Positions 24,218 through 32,858 of a stretch of DNA of 64,000 nt are shown here, piece by piece. The notes below the pieces were generated by a model. It saw only the letters and a program-made list of their open reading frames with translations, was not told the DNA's origin and did no database searches. The position numbers and the translations under genes were made by a program. This DNA is from Kocuria turfanensis (GTDB lineage Bacteria > Actinomycetota > Actinomycetes > Actinomycetales > Micrococcaceae). The stretch is from the NCBI RefSeq assembly GCF_001580365.1, contig NZ_CP014480.1, positions 682,001 through 746,000 on the forward strand. Direction: 5' to 3'. Positions within the stretch are counted from its first letter, which is position 1. Every line of letters begins with the position of its first letter.

Positions 24218-25069
24218 TCACCTCTCGAGCGCGGCCAGCCGGTCCGCCACGAGGGCGGGAATGTCGTAGTCGGTGTGCGCACCGGCGGTGGTGATGCGCC
24301 GGGCCCGCTCGTAGCCGGCGCCCCGGTACGCGGCCGCGGCCTGCGCGGTGGCCGCCCGGGCCGACCAGGACCCGGAGTCGGTCGCGTAGGCGCCGTCCCG
24401 GTCGCCGACGACCCAGGTCAGCGCCAGGTCCTCGGTGGCCGGTGTGGCCTCGGCGACCGGTTGCCCGTAGGTGCCGCCGCCGCCGATGAACGCGGCCCCG
24501 GACCCGTCCGGCAGCCAGTGCGTGTCCCCGCGCAGCAGGTTCCGGGACAGGAACTCCGCGCCCCCGGAGTAGCCGGTCACCAGCACCCCGGCGTCGGTGG
24601 TGGGGGTGATGTTGGTGGTGGCGAACTGGCGCACCGCCTCGGCGACGGCACCGGTGTTCCCGGCCCGCCAGCTGCGGGTGCCGTGGGGGGCCTCCACGAA
24701 CACGAACGCCCGGTTGGTGTCCGCGGCGACCCGGGCCATCCGCGTGGCGAAGCGCCCGGACGGCTGCTCGGCACGGGCGGTGCCGTCCCCGTCGAAGAAG
24801 AACACCGCCCCGGCCGGACGGTCCCAGTCCACGCCCTCGGCGTAGTAGTGGTAGCTCAAGGAGATGCCGTTGTCCGCGCGGAACACCCGGTCGGCGCCGC
24901 TGACGGGGTGCCAGCCGGTCGAGCTGGTGGTCACGGCCTGCGCCGGAGCCGCGGCGAGCAGCAGTCCGCCGGCCAGCGCACCGCCGACGGCCGGGCGCAG
25001 GAGGCACCGCCACCAGCGGCGGGCCTGCCGGGTCGTGGTCGACGTGGTGATCGGAGTGAGGGTGTGCAC
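24218..25069 (-). CDS. Secreted alpha/beta-hydrolase (esterase-like)
   Basis: Exported protein of 283 residues. The signal peptide ARRWWRCLLRPAVGGALAGG-LLLAAAPAQA ends at AQA about residue 45. The mature part has VFFFDGDGT, and the nucleophile elbow GVLVTGYSGGAEFLSRNLL (G-Y-S-G-G), resembling PHB-depolymerase or feruloyl-esterase-like hydrolases. WVVGDRDGAY may hold the catalytic Asp and ITTAGAHTDYDIPALVADRL the His. Starting GTG 25069 has GGGAACAGGAAC upstream; the open frame continues to 25129, but the extra stretch lacks signal-peptide character. It may hydrolyse an extracellular ester. Confidence 0.75.
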   Translation of the reverse strand: MHTLTPITTSTTTRQARRWWRCLLRPAVGGALAGGLLLAAAPAQAVTTSSTGWHPVSGADRVFRADNGISLSYHYYAEGVDWDRPAGAVFFFDGDGTARAEQPSGRFATRMARVAADTNRAFVFVEAPHGTRSWRAGNTGAVAEAVRQFATTNITPTTDAGVLVTGYSGGAEFLSRNLLRGDTHWLPDGSGAAFIGGGGTYGQPVAEATPATEDLALTWVVGDRDGAYATDSGSWSARAATAQAAAAYRGAGYERARRITTAGAHTDYDIPALVADRLAALER

Positions 25070-25573
25070 TGGCCGTTCCTGTTCCCGTGATGGTCCCAGG
25101 AGATCGCCGCGGGCAGTTCCGGCCGGCACCCGGCACGCGTGCTGCTCCCGGGAGGAATCGGTCGGCTCCGGCCCATGAGGACGTCCGCCGGCACTGTCCC
25201 GGACACCACGAATGTCATTGCATGTACAGCCGGGAGCCTATCGGGACGAAACAGCCTGTGACAAGCTTGAACTCAGCGAGCGCCGGGTGCGCGGAGACCT
25301 CGAGCGACGGTCTGCGGCCGGTCGTTCCGGTGCGCCGGTGCCCGGGCGGCAGCCACGGACCGCGACGTGCGGGAGCCGGCGCCGGGCCGGCCCGTCGCAC
25401 GGGACCCGGTCACCGCCGGCACCGGCCCCCGGCCGCCGCCCGCGCCTGCGCACTTTCTCACCACGTTAGAGTTGACCCAGACTTCGCGGGGCAGTTCCAC
25501 CCCGCATGCGAGCCGCGCTCCGCGCGAGCCGGCCGCGCCACCGTGCCCGAACCCACCATGAAAGCGTGATCCG

Positions 25574-27277
25574 TTGACCACTTCCTCCCGTTCCTCCCGA
25601 TCCTCCCGCAAGCCCAAGTCCCCGCCGCCGCTGCCCGCCGGGGGCCTGCGGGTGACCCCGCTGGGGGGCCTGGGCGAGATCGGGCGCAACATGACCGTGT
25701 TCGAGCACGCCGGCAAGCTGCTCGTCGTCGACTGCGGGGTGCTGTTCCCCGAGGAGCACCAGCCGGGCATCGACGTCATCCTGCCCGACTTCACCGCCAT
25801 CCGGCACCGGTTGGGTGACATCGTCGGGATCGTGCTCACGCACGGGCACGAGGACCACATCGGTGGTGTGCCCTACCTGCTCAAGGAGCGCCCGGACATC
25901 CCGCTCATCGGCTCGGAGCTGACCCTGGCGTTCATCACCGCCAAGCTCACCGAGCACCGGATCACCCCGAAGACGGTGCACGTGGAGGCCGGTGACAAGC
26001 ACCGGGCGGGCCCCTTCGAGTGCGAGTTCGTCGCGGTCAACCACTCGATCCCGGACAGCCTGGCCGTGGCCATCCGCACGGACGCCGGGCTGGTGCTGCA
26101 CACCGGGGACTTCCGGATGGACCAGTTCCCCCTGGACGACCGGATCACCGATCTGCGCCACTTCGCCCGGCTGGGCGACGAGGGCGTGGACCTGTTCCTC
26201 ACCGACTCCACCAACGCCGAGGTCCCCGGGTTCACCACCTCGGAGCAGGAGCTGACCCCGGCGATCGACCACGTCTTCGCCACCGCGCCGAAGCGGATCA
26301 TCGTCTCCAGCTTCGCCAGCCACGTGCACCGGATCCAGCAGGTCCTCGACGCCGCCCACGCCCACGGGCGCAAGGTCGCCTTCGTCGGCCGGTCCATGGT
26401 CAAGAACATGGGCATCGCCACCGAGCTGGGCTACCTGAAGATCCCGCGCGGGCTGGTGGTCGACTTCAAGAAGCTGCGCTCCATGCCCGATGCGAAGGTC
26501 GCCCTGGTGTGCACCGGCTCCCAGGGCGAGCCCCTGGCCGCGCTCTCGCGGATGGCCAACGAGACCCACCAGATCCAGCTCAACCCCGGGGACACGGTGC
26601 TCATGGCCAGCTCGCTGATCCCGGGCAACGAGAACGCGATCTACGGGATCATCAACAAGCTCACCGACCTCGGCGTGAAGGTCGTGCACAAGGGCAACGC
26701 CAAGGTGCACGTCTCCGGTCACGCCTCCGCCGGTGAGCTGGTGTACTGCTACAACATCGTCAAGCCCACCCACGTGATGCCCGTGCACGGGGAGTCCAAG
26801 CACCTGCACGCCAACGCCGAGCTGGCGATCCGCACCGGCGTGGACCCGGAGAACGTGCTCATCGCCAAGGACGGCAGCACCATCGACCTCGTCGAGGGCC
26901 GGGCCCGGATCTCCGGGCGGGTGGAGGCCGGCCTGGTCTACGTCGACGGTCACACGGTGGGCAAGGTCACCGAGGAGACCCTCGTCGAGCGTCGTCTGCT
27001 GCAGGAGGGCGGGGTGGTCACCGTCGTGGCCATCGTCGACGCCGACACCAACGTGCTGGCCGAGCCGCTGGAGTTCATCGCGAAGGGCTTCGTCCACGAC
27101 GAGCACATCTTCGACAAGGCCGCCGAGAAGGTCGAGCACGCCCTGGCCCGCCCGGCCACGCAGAAGCTGGAGGACCTCGACGAGCTCGAGTCGCTCATCG
27201 GCGAGACCGTGGCCCGCCACCTGGAGCGCGCCTACCGGCGCGCGCCGCTGGTCACCGCAGTCGTCATCGACGCCTGA
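25574..27277 (+). CDS. rnj: Ribonuclease J
   Basis: Metallo-beta-lactamase/beta-CASP ribonuclease of 567 residues, a 5'-3' exo- and endoribonuclease in mRNA decay and rRNA maturation. The HTHGHEDHIGG zinc motif (THGHEDH near residue 93) is intact, followed by HTGDFRMD, SFASHVHRIQQ in the beta-CASP domain, HVSGHASAGEL and MPVHGESKHLH. The C-terminal dimerisation segment ends near ITAVVIDA. The start is TTG 25574, the only one close to the family's N-terminus (LPAGGLRVTPLGGLGEIGRNM at residues 20-40). A Ser/Arg-rich head precedes it. Often found after dapA in actinobacteria; here dapA is absent. Only a 444-base region without a clear gene lies upstream (25130-25573). Confidence 0.94.
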   Translation: MTTSSRSSRSSRKPKSPPPLPAGGLRVTPLGGLGEIGRNMTVFEHAGKLLVVDCGVLFPEEHQPGIDVILPDFTAIRHRLGDIVGIVLTHGHEDHIGGVPYLLKERPDIPLIGSELTLAFITAKLTEHRITPKTVHVEAGDKHRAGPFECEFVAVNHSIPDSLAVAIRTDAGLVLHTGDFRMDQFPLDDRITDLRHFARLGDEGVDLFLTDSTNAEVPGFTTSEQELTPAIDHVFATAPKRIIVSSFASHVHRIQQVLDAAHAHGRKVAFVGRSMVKNMGIATELGYLKIPRGLVVDFKKLRSMPDAKVALVCTGSQGEPLAALSRMANETHQIQLNPGDTVLMASSLIPGNENAIYGIINKLTDLGVKVVHKGNAKVHVSGHASAGELVYCYNIVKPTHVMPVHGESKHLHANAELAIRTGVDPENVLIAKDGSTIDLVEGRARISGRVEAGLVYVDGHTVGKVTEETLVERRLLQEGGVVTVVAIVDADTNVLAEPLEFIAKGFVHDEHIFDKAAEKVEHALARPATQKLEDLDELESLIGETVARHLERAYRRAPLVTAVVIDA

Positions 27278-27289
27278 TCCGCGCCCCTC

Positions 27290-27332
27290 GGGCCGCCCCG
27301 GCGGGCTCTGCGCCCCGCGGGGGGGGCGGCCC
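27290..27332 (+). terminator. Terminator-type hairpin after RNase J
   Basis: Perfect 10-bp arms GGGCCGCCCC (27290-27299) and GGGGCGGCCC (27323-27332) enclose a GC-rich loop with its own GCGGG/CCCGC pairing. It starts 12 bases after the rnj stop. The rest of the 447-base gap to 27724 shows only a possible TACCGT -10 box at 27363 and no gene. Confidence 0.6.
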
Positions 27333-27724
27333 ACCGGTTCGTGCACCCCGTGGCGGAGCGGGTACCGTGGAGGAGCACGTCGGAGGGCAGTTCGCCCGGT
27401 GCCCGAACAGGGCGGGCCCGCCCTCCGCTCCGCGCGACCTCCGCACGGCGGTCGACGACGCCGGTGCGCCGCAGCACGTGCTCGCCCGTCCCGGCGGCCC
27501 CGTGTGCGGGCCTCCTCGACCGTGGCGGCCCCGTCCCCGGTGACCGCAGGGCCGGGGGGCACGCCGGGTCGGACCGCACCGGACGCCGGGCACCGGTCCA
27601 CCCCGTGGGCGCTCTCCCCCCGGGTGAGCCGCGGCCCCGGAGACGGCGGTGCCGGCGTCCTCGCCCCCGCGGGCCCGGCACCGGACGCTGACCCTGCCAT
27701 CGACCCCGACAGGCACCACCTCCC

Positions 27725-29824
27725 ATGACGTACCCGACCACGACCACCACCCCGGCCGCGCCCGCTCCTGCGGGTGCGCATCCGCCCGGCCACCGCCCCG
27801 ACATCCAGGGCCTGCGCGGGGTGGCCGTGCTGCTGGTCGTGGCCTTCCACCTGTGGACGGACCGGGTCTCCGGCGGGGTGGACGTCTTCTTCGTCCTGTC
27901 CGCGTTCCTGCTCACGGGCACGTTCGTGCGGCGGATCGAGCGCGGGAGGCCCCTGGCGGTGCGCGAGTACTGGGTGCGCACCTTCGCGCGGCTGATCGGG
28001 CCGATGGCGGTCATGCTGCTGGCCGTGCTCGCCGCGGTGCTGACCCTCTTCCCGCCCAGCCGGTGGGAGGAGCTGCTCTCCCACGTGTGGGGCTCGTTGT
28101 CCTACGTGCAGAACTGGGTGCTGGCCGGTCAGTCCGTGGACTACTACGCCGCCGACAGCGCCGAGACCACCCCGCTGCAGCACACGTGGTCGCTGTCCGT
28201 CCAGGGCCAGGTCTTCCTGCTCTGGCCGCTGTTGCTGGCCGGCTGCGCGCTCGCCGCCCGGTGGGCGGGGCTGCGCTTCCGCACGGTCGCCCTGGCCGTG
28301 TTCGCCCTGGTGTTCGCCGGCTCCTTCGCGTGGTCCCTGGCGCAGACGGCCGGCGCGCCGGCCTGGGCCTACTTCAGCACCGTCACCCGGCTGTGGGAGT
28401 TCGCCCTCGGCTCCCTGGCCGCCCTGGCGCTCGCCCGCTCGTCCCGCCCGCAGGACGCGTCGCGGAGGAGCCTCCCGGAGGCCGCGGCCCGGCCGGTGGG
28501 CGTGGCGCTGGGCTGGTCCGGGCTGGCCGCGGTCGTGGCCACCCCGTTCCTCCTCGACACCGGCGCCCGCTTCCCCGGCACCGCGGCCCTCGCCCCCACC
28601 CTGGGCGCCGCGGCGATCCTGCTCGGCGGCGCGCTGGCCCCCGGCAGACCGCTGAGCGCGGGGCGCGTGCTCGCGGCACGCCCGCTGCTCTGGTTCGGCG
28701 ACCGGGCCTACGGGATCTACCTGTGGCACTGGCCGCTGCTGATCACCTACCTGCTGATCTCCGCCCGTGACGACGTTCCCGTCGTCGACGGTCTCGGCGT
28801 TCTCGCCGCCTCCGTGCTCCTCACCCGGGCCACCGCGCCGCTGCTGGCCGGCTGGCGGGCCCTGCCCGGGGTGCGCGCCGGCCACGGCCTCCGCCTGGCC
28901 GCCACCGCCCTGGTCGTGGCGGTGCCCCTCACCGGCGCGCACCAGTACACGGTCCAGCGCGATCCCTCCGCCGGCGTCGAGCGCACCCCGGAGAACTACC
29001 CCGGGGCCGCGGTGCTGCGCGGGGACGTCACCGAGGTCCCGGACGTGCCGATCATCCCCACCGGCGCCGAGCGCGAGGACGAGTGGGGGGACACCGGCGG
29101 GCCCTGTTCGCCCGAGGACGCCCCCGAGGGCATCGACGGCCTGGGCCACTGCCGGGTGATCGAACCCGACGACGGCGCTGACCCCGAGCGCACCGTCGTG
29201 GTGATCGGGGACTCCCACGCCCAGCAGCTGCTCACCCCGATCCACCGGGCCGCCGACGCCCAGGGCTGGAAGGTGGTCTCCTACCTGCGCATGGCCTGCC
29301 GCTACACGGGCGACGCCGAGCCGGCCGACGCCGAGTGCGGCGAGTTCAACGCCGCCGCCCGCCAGGCCGCCCTGGAGGCGGAGCCGGACGCGGTCCTGAC
29401 CATCGGGACCCTGAGCCTCCCCGAGGCCCCGCACGAGAAGCTCGTCGACGGCTACGAGGCCGGCGTCCGCCCCTTCCTGGACGCCGGCATCCCCGTCCTG
29501 GCCTTCCGCGACAACCCGCGCTTCCCGTTCAGCATGTTCGCCTGCGTGGAGACCTACGGCCCCGACCGTGCGCGCTGCAATCCGCCCCGCTCGGAGTCCC
29601 TCCTCCCGGAGAACCCGCTCGAGGACCTGGCCGCCCGGCACGAGGACCTGCACCCGGTCGACCTCACGGACCGGCTGTGCACCGACTCCGTCTGCCCCGG
29701 GGTGGTGGGCAACATCCAGGTCTACATGGACCTGGACCACGTCACCTCGGCCTACGGCGAGACCCTCGCCCCCGACGTGGAGCACCGGATGCTCGAGGCC
29801 CTGGGCTGGCCGGACCGGCGGTAG
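27725..29824 (+). CDS. Membrane O-acyltransferase (acyltransferase 3) fused to SGNH domain
   Basis: Two-domain envelope enzyme of 699 residues. Residues about 25-390 form the ten-helix acyltransferase-3 domain (HRPDIQGLRGVAVLLVVAFH, GVDVFFVLSAFLLTGTF, PLQHTWSLSVQGQVFLLWPL, YGIYLWHWPLLITYL). Residues about 400-699 form a periplasmic SGNH hydrolase domain (VVVIGDSHAQQLLTPIH block I, LDHVTSAYGETLAPDVE block V). This OafA-like layout transfers acyl groups onto cell-surface glycans. ATG 27725 is the start. The neighbouring lipomannan-type mannosyltransferases suggest the acceptor might be a membrane mannan, such as the succinylated lipomannan known from Micrococcus; that link is inference. Confidence 0.9.
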   Translation: MTYPTTTTTPAAPAPAGAHPPGHRPDIQGLRGVAVLLVVAFHLWTDRVSGGVDVFFVLSAFLLTGTFVRRIERGRPLAVREYWVRTFARLIGPMAVMLLAVLAAVLTLFPPSRWEELLSHVWGSLSYVQNWVLAGQSVDYYAADSAETTPLQHTWSLSVQGQVFLLWPLLLAGCALAARWAGLRFRTVALAVFALVFAGSFAWSLAQTAGAPAWAYFSTVTRLWEFALGSLAALALARSSRPQDASRRSLPEAAARPVGVALGWSGLAAVVATPFLLDTGARFPGTAALAPTLGAAAILLGGALAPGRPLSAGRVLAARPLLWFGDRAYGIYLWHWPLLITYLLISARDDVPVVDGLGVLAASVLLTRATAPLLAGWRALPGVRAGHGLRLAATALVVAVPLTGAHQYTVQRDPSAGVERTPENYPGAAVLRGDVTEVPDVPIIPTGAEREDEWGDTGGPCSPEDAPEGIDGLGHCRVIEPDDGADPERTVVVIGDSHAQQLLTPIHRAADAQGWKVVSYLRMACRYTGDAEPADAECGEFNAAARQAALEAEPDAVLTIGTLSLPEAPHEKLVDGYEAGVRPFLDAGIPVLAFRDNPRFPFSMFACVETYGPDRARCNPPRSESLLPENPLEDLAARHEDLHPVDLTDRLCTDSVCPGVVGNIQVYMDLDHVTSAYGETLAPDVEHRMLEALGWPDRR

Positions 29825-29977
29825 TTCCGTGACGGCCACCTGAGCGGCCGGCCGAGCGGCCACCGGCGTGGCCAGGACCGCGGGGACGACAGCCCGGAGG
29901 ATCCATCGGCAGCGGTCCCGCCGGCGCGCCGTCCCCGTGTCGCCACCGTCCAGGACCGCCGGGGCCGATCCGCGGGC

Positions 29978-31264
29978 TCAGGCGTCGACGGTCCGGGGCG
30001 CGGGGCGGGTGGCGCTCCCCAGCTCCACGGTCCGCCGCACGGACCACCACAGCAGGAGGACGAGGAGCGCGTTGCGCACGGTCAGGACGGCCGCCATCAC
30101 CGGGTGCGCGTGGATGAGCGGGGTGTAGAAGAGCGGGTAGATCACGAACGTGGCCACCGCGATCCCCATCAGCAGCGCCGCCGGGGCCCTCCACCGCCGG
30201 CGGTCGTGCACCAGGCCGACCACGACGACCGGGGCGAGCCAGATCATGAACTGCGGGGAGCCGACCTTGTTGAAGACGATGAACACGGTGGTCATCATCA
30301 GCGCCCCCTCGTAGAGGAGCTCCTCCCGCTCGGCCCCGCGCCGGAGCGCACGGACCAGCAGGGCGGACCCCGCGAGGACGGCCAGCACGAGCAGGGGCTG
30401 CATGAGCAACGCTGTGAGCTCGGCGCCGGGCCCGTAGACCTCGGTGGAGTTGATGGCCACGTTGTCGGCCATCCGCGCCCCGGCCACGTCGAGGACGCTC
30501 AGCCAGACCCACGGGGTGGAGAACGTGGCCTCCAGCTGCATGCCGCGTTCGCCCTGGTTGACCAGGAAGTCCGCGATGCGCGCGATGCCGCCGGAGAGAT
30601 ACGTGCCGAGCACCACCGCCGCGGTGACCACCACCCCGGCGGCCACGACCTGGAGCCGTTGCCGGCAGGCGATGACCAGGGCGAGCAGGACGGCCGCCGG
30701 CCAGACCTTGATCCAGGTGGCGATGCTCAGCAGGACCGAGCCGAGCACCGGACGCCGGGCCGCCCAGAGCAGCCCGATGAGCACGATCGGGGCCGCGACG
30801 CCCTCCACCCGGGCGAACCCGAGATAGCCCAGGAAGACGGTGAAGACCAGCCACCACCATGCCGGGAGGACGCTGCGCGCCCGCCACGGGCCGCGGGTGA
30901 GACAGGCCAGTGCCACGGCGTTGAGCACCGTGATGATCAGCGTCCACACCAGCAGGTAGGGGCCGGGCCCGGCGATCCCGGCCAGGTGGATCGGGATCTG
31001 CGCCAGCACCGGGTACACCCACGGGCTGATGTCGTCCGCGCCGCCGGTCGGGTCGTACCCGGCCATGGCCCACCGGCGGTACTGCTCGGTGTCGCTGAAG
31101 GCGTCGCCGTGGACGACGAAGGACATCATCCAGCCCAGGAAGTAGAGGTGGACGACGGCGAAGCCCCACCACACGCTGGACGGGCGGGCGAACCAGGCCG
31201 CGGCACGGGCGGGCAGGACGGCGTCGCGCAGACCGGTCAGCCGGTCGCGGAAGGCGGCGGAAAT
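29978..31264 (-). CDS. GT87-family membrane glycosyltransferase, probable ATT start
   Basis: Polyprenol-phosphate-sugar-dependent glycosyltransferase of about 428 residues with many transmembrane helices, a clear paralogue of the gene at 31266-32573 (GDAFSDTEQYRRWAMAGYD aligns to GGAFSDTYIYRAWAQADFD; FIVFNKVGSPQFMIWLAPVV aligns to FIVFNKVGSPQFMVWLASAV). The conventional start would be GTG 31174, but paralogue alignment continues upstream (AAFRDRLTGLRDAVLPAR versus TRFRDRLLPQ). The only initiation-like codon at the aligned position is ATT 31264, with AAGGAG seven bases before it and one base after the preceding stop. So I use ATT, recognising this is unusual. Likely lipoglycan mannosylation. 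Confidence 0.72.
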   Translation of the reverse strand: MSAAFRDRLTGLRDAVLPARAAAWFARPSSVWWGFAVVHLYFLGWMMSFVVHGDAFSDTEQYRRWAMAGYDPTGGADDISPWVYPVLAQIPIHLAGIAGPGPYLLVWTLIITVLNAVALACLTRGPWRARSVLPAWWWLVFTVFLGYLGFARVEGVAAPIVLIGLLWAARRPVLGSVLLSIATWIKVWPAAVLLALVIACRQRLQVVAAGVVVTAAVVLGTYLSGGIARIADFLVNQGERGMQLEATFSTPWVWLSVLDVAGARMADNVAINSTEVYGPGAELTALLMQPLLVLAVLAGSALLVRALRRGAEREELLYEGALMMTTVFIVFNKVGSPQFMIWLAPVVVVGLVHDRRRWRAPAALLMGIAVATFVIYPLFYTPLIHAHPVMAAVLTVRNALLVLLLWWSVRRTVELGSATRPAPRTVDA

Positions 31265-31265
31265 C

Positions 31266-32573
31266 TCAGGACTCCTTGGCGGTGAGCACGGTGGTCGGCC
31301 GCGTCGAGCCGAGCCGGTACAGGCGGCGCCCCGACCACCACAGCAGCACCACGAGCATGGCGTTGCGCAGGGTCAGCACCAGCGCCATCAGCGGGTCGTT
31401 GTGGCTGAGCTCGTAGTAGAACAGCGGGTAGACGAAGAACGTGGCCACGGCGATGACGATCAGCATCGCCGCCGGCACCCGCCACACCGTCCGGTGGTGG
31501 GTCAGCCCCACGGCCACGGCCGACGCGAGCCACACCATGAACTGCGGCGAACCGACCTTGTTGAACACGATGAAGGCGGTCACCATGGTCAGCGAGCCGG
31601 CCAGCAGCAGCTCGGTGCGGTCGGTGGCGCCGGACTGCTCCCCGCGGCGCAGCCCCCGGGCGATCAGGACGGTCACCACGGCGGCGGCCAGCAGCAGCAG
31701 GGGCTGCATCAGCACGGCCATGGTCTCCGTCCCGGGGCCGTCCACCTGCATGGAGTTGATCTCGGTGTTCATGTACATCCGGGACTCGCCCACGCCCAGC
31801 ACGGACAGCCACAGCCACGGGGTGGTGAACGTGGCCTCCAGCTGCATGCCCCGGTCCCCCTGCTGCGTGAGGAAGTCGAGGAGTCTCGGCAGCTCCCCCA
31901 TGGCGGCGGCCACCCCGGCCGCGGCCGCGCTGACCAGCAGGCCCGCGACGACGACCTGGACCCGTTGGCGCACCACGGTGACCAGGGCGAGCACCACGGC
32001 GGCGGGCCAGACCTTCATCCAGGTGGCGACGCTGAGCAGGACCGAGGCGACGACCGGGTGCGCCGCGCCGTAGACCAGGGCGACGAGCACCAGCGGGGCC
32101 GTGAGCCCGTCGACCCGGGCGAAGCCCAGCCAGCCCATCAGGAAGACGAAGCCCAGCCACCACCACGCGGCCGGGACGGCGTGGCGGTCGCGTCCCCAGT
32201 CCGTCAGCTTCCCCACGGCCCAGCCGTTGAGCACGGTGATCATGAGCACCCACAGGAAGAAGAACGGGCCCGGACCGGCCGCTCCGGCCACCGCGATCGG
32301 CAGCAGCGCCAGCACCGGATAGACCCAGGGGCTGGGTTCGGCCCCGAGATTCTGCTCGTCGAAGTCGGCCTGGGCCCAGGCACGGTAGATGTAGGTGTCG
32401 CTGAAGGCGCCGCCGGCCAGGGACGTCACCAGGGCGAACACCAGGAAGACCAGGTGCACCGCGACGAAGCCGGTGAGCAGTCCGCGCGGGGAGTTCGCCC
32501 AGACCTGCCACCGCTGGGGCAGCAAGCGGTCTCGGAACCGGGTGAGCAGGCTGAAGGTCTTGTCCGTGGACAT
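31266..32573 (-). CDS. GT87-family membrane glycosyltransferase (polyprenol-linked)
   Basis: Integral membrane glycosyltransferase of 435 residues with about ten helices in the GT87 (DUF2029) family, which includes mycobacterial mannosyltransferases using polyprenyl-phosphomannose. An early luminal loop holds the acidic AFSDTYIYRAWAQADF (likely catalytic Asp). FARVDGLTAPLVLVALVYG and SVATWMKVWPAAVVLALVTV follow. ATG 32573 has GAGGATCGCCCC upstream; the frame stays open to 32738, but the additional stretch is low-complexity. Its stop is one base from the presumed ATT start of the downstream paralogue, so they form an operon, divergent from the MptB-like gene. Confidence 0.85.
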   Translation of the reverse strand: MSTDKTFSLLTRFRDRLLPQRWQVWANSPRGLLTGFVAVHLVFLVFALVTSLAGGAFSDTYIYRAWAQADFDEQNLGAEPSPWVYPVLALLPIAVAGAAGPGPFFFLWVLMITVLNGWAVGKLTDWGRDRHAVPAAWWWLGFVFLMGWLGFARVDGLTAPLVLVALVYGAAHPVVASVLLSVATWMKVWPAAVVLALVTVVRQRVQVVVAGLLVSAAAAGVAAAMGELPRLLDFLTQQGDRGMQLEATFTTPWLWLSVLGVGESRMYMNTEINSMQVDGPGTETMAVLMQPLLLLAAAVVTVLIARGLRRGEQSGATDRTELLLAGSLTMVTAFIVFNKVGSPQFMVWLASAVAVGLTHHRTVWRVPAAMLIVIAVATFFVYPLFYYELSHNDPLMALVLTLRNAMLVVLLWWSGRRLYRLGSTRPTTVLTAKES

Positions 32574-32858
32574 GGGGCGATCCTCGTCAGGGGCTGAGCG
32601 ACAGGGCAGCGGGCCGTCCCGGCGAGCCGTCGCCGGGACCGTTGCGCGGCTCCCCCATGCTACGTGCCCGGGCGGGGCCGGGCGGACATCCGCCCGGCCG
32701 GGACCCCGACCGGCCGGGCGATCCGGGACGGGAACCACGGCGAAACCCTCCGCAGTCCCGGGGCCGAGGCGTCCGTGACTGCTAGGATCGGGCTCCCGGA
32801 GAGCATCCGGGGCACCTGTCCGCCCAGCAATGACACACCTAGGGGATCAGCACACGTC

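Noticed and set aside
25466..29863. Minus-strand open frame of about 1465 codons
   Set aside because: Runs antisense through RNase J and the acyltransferase, both with clear motifs on the plus strand; the product is His/Val/Gly-rich nonsense.
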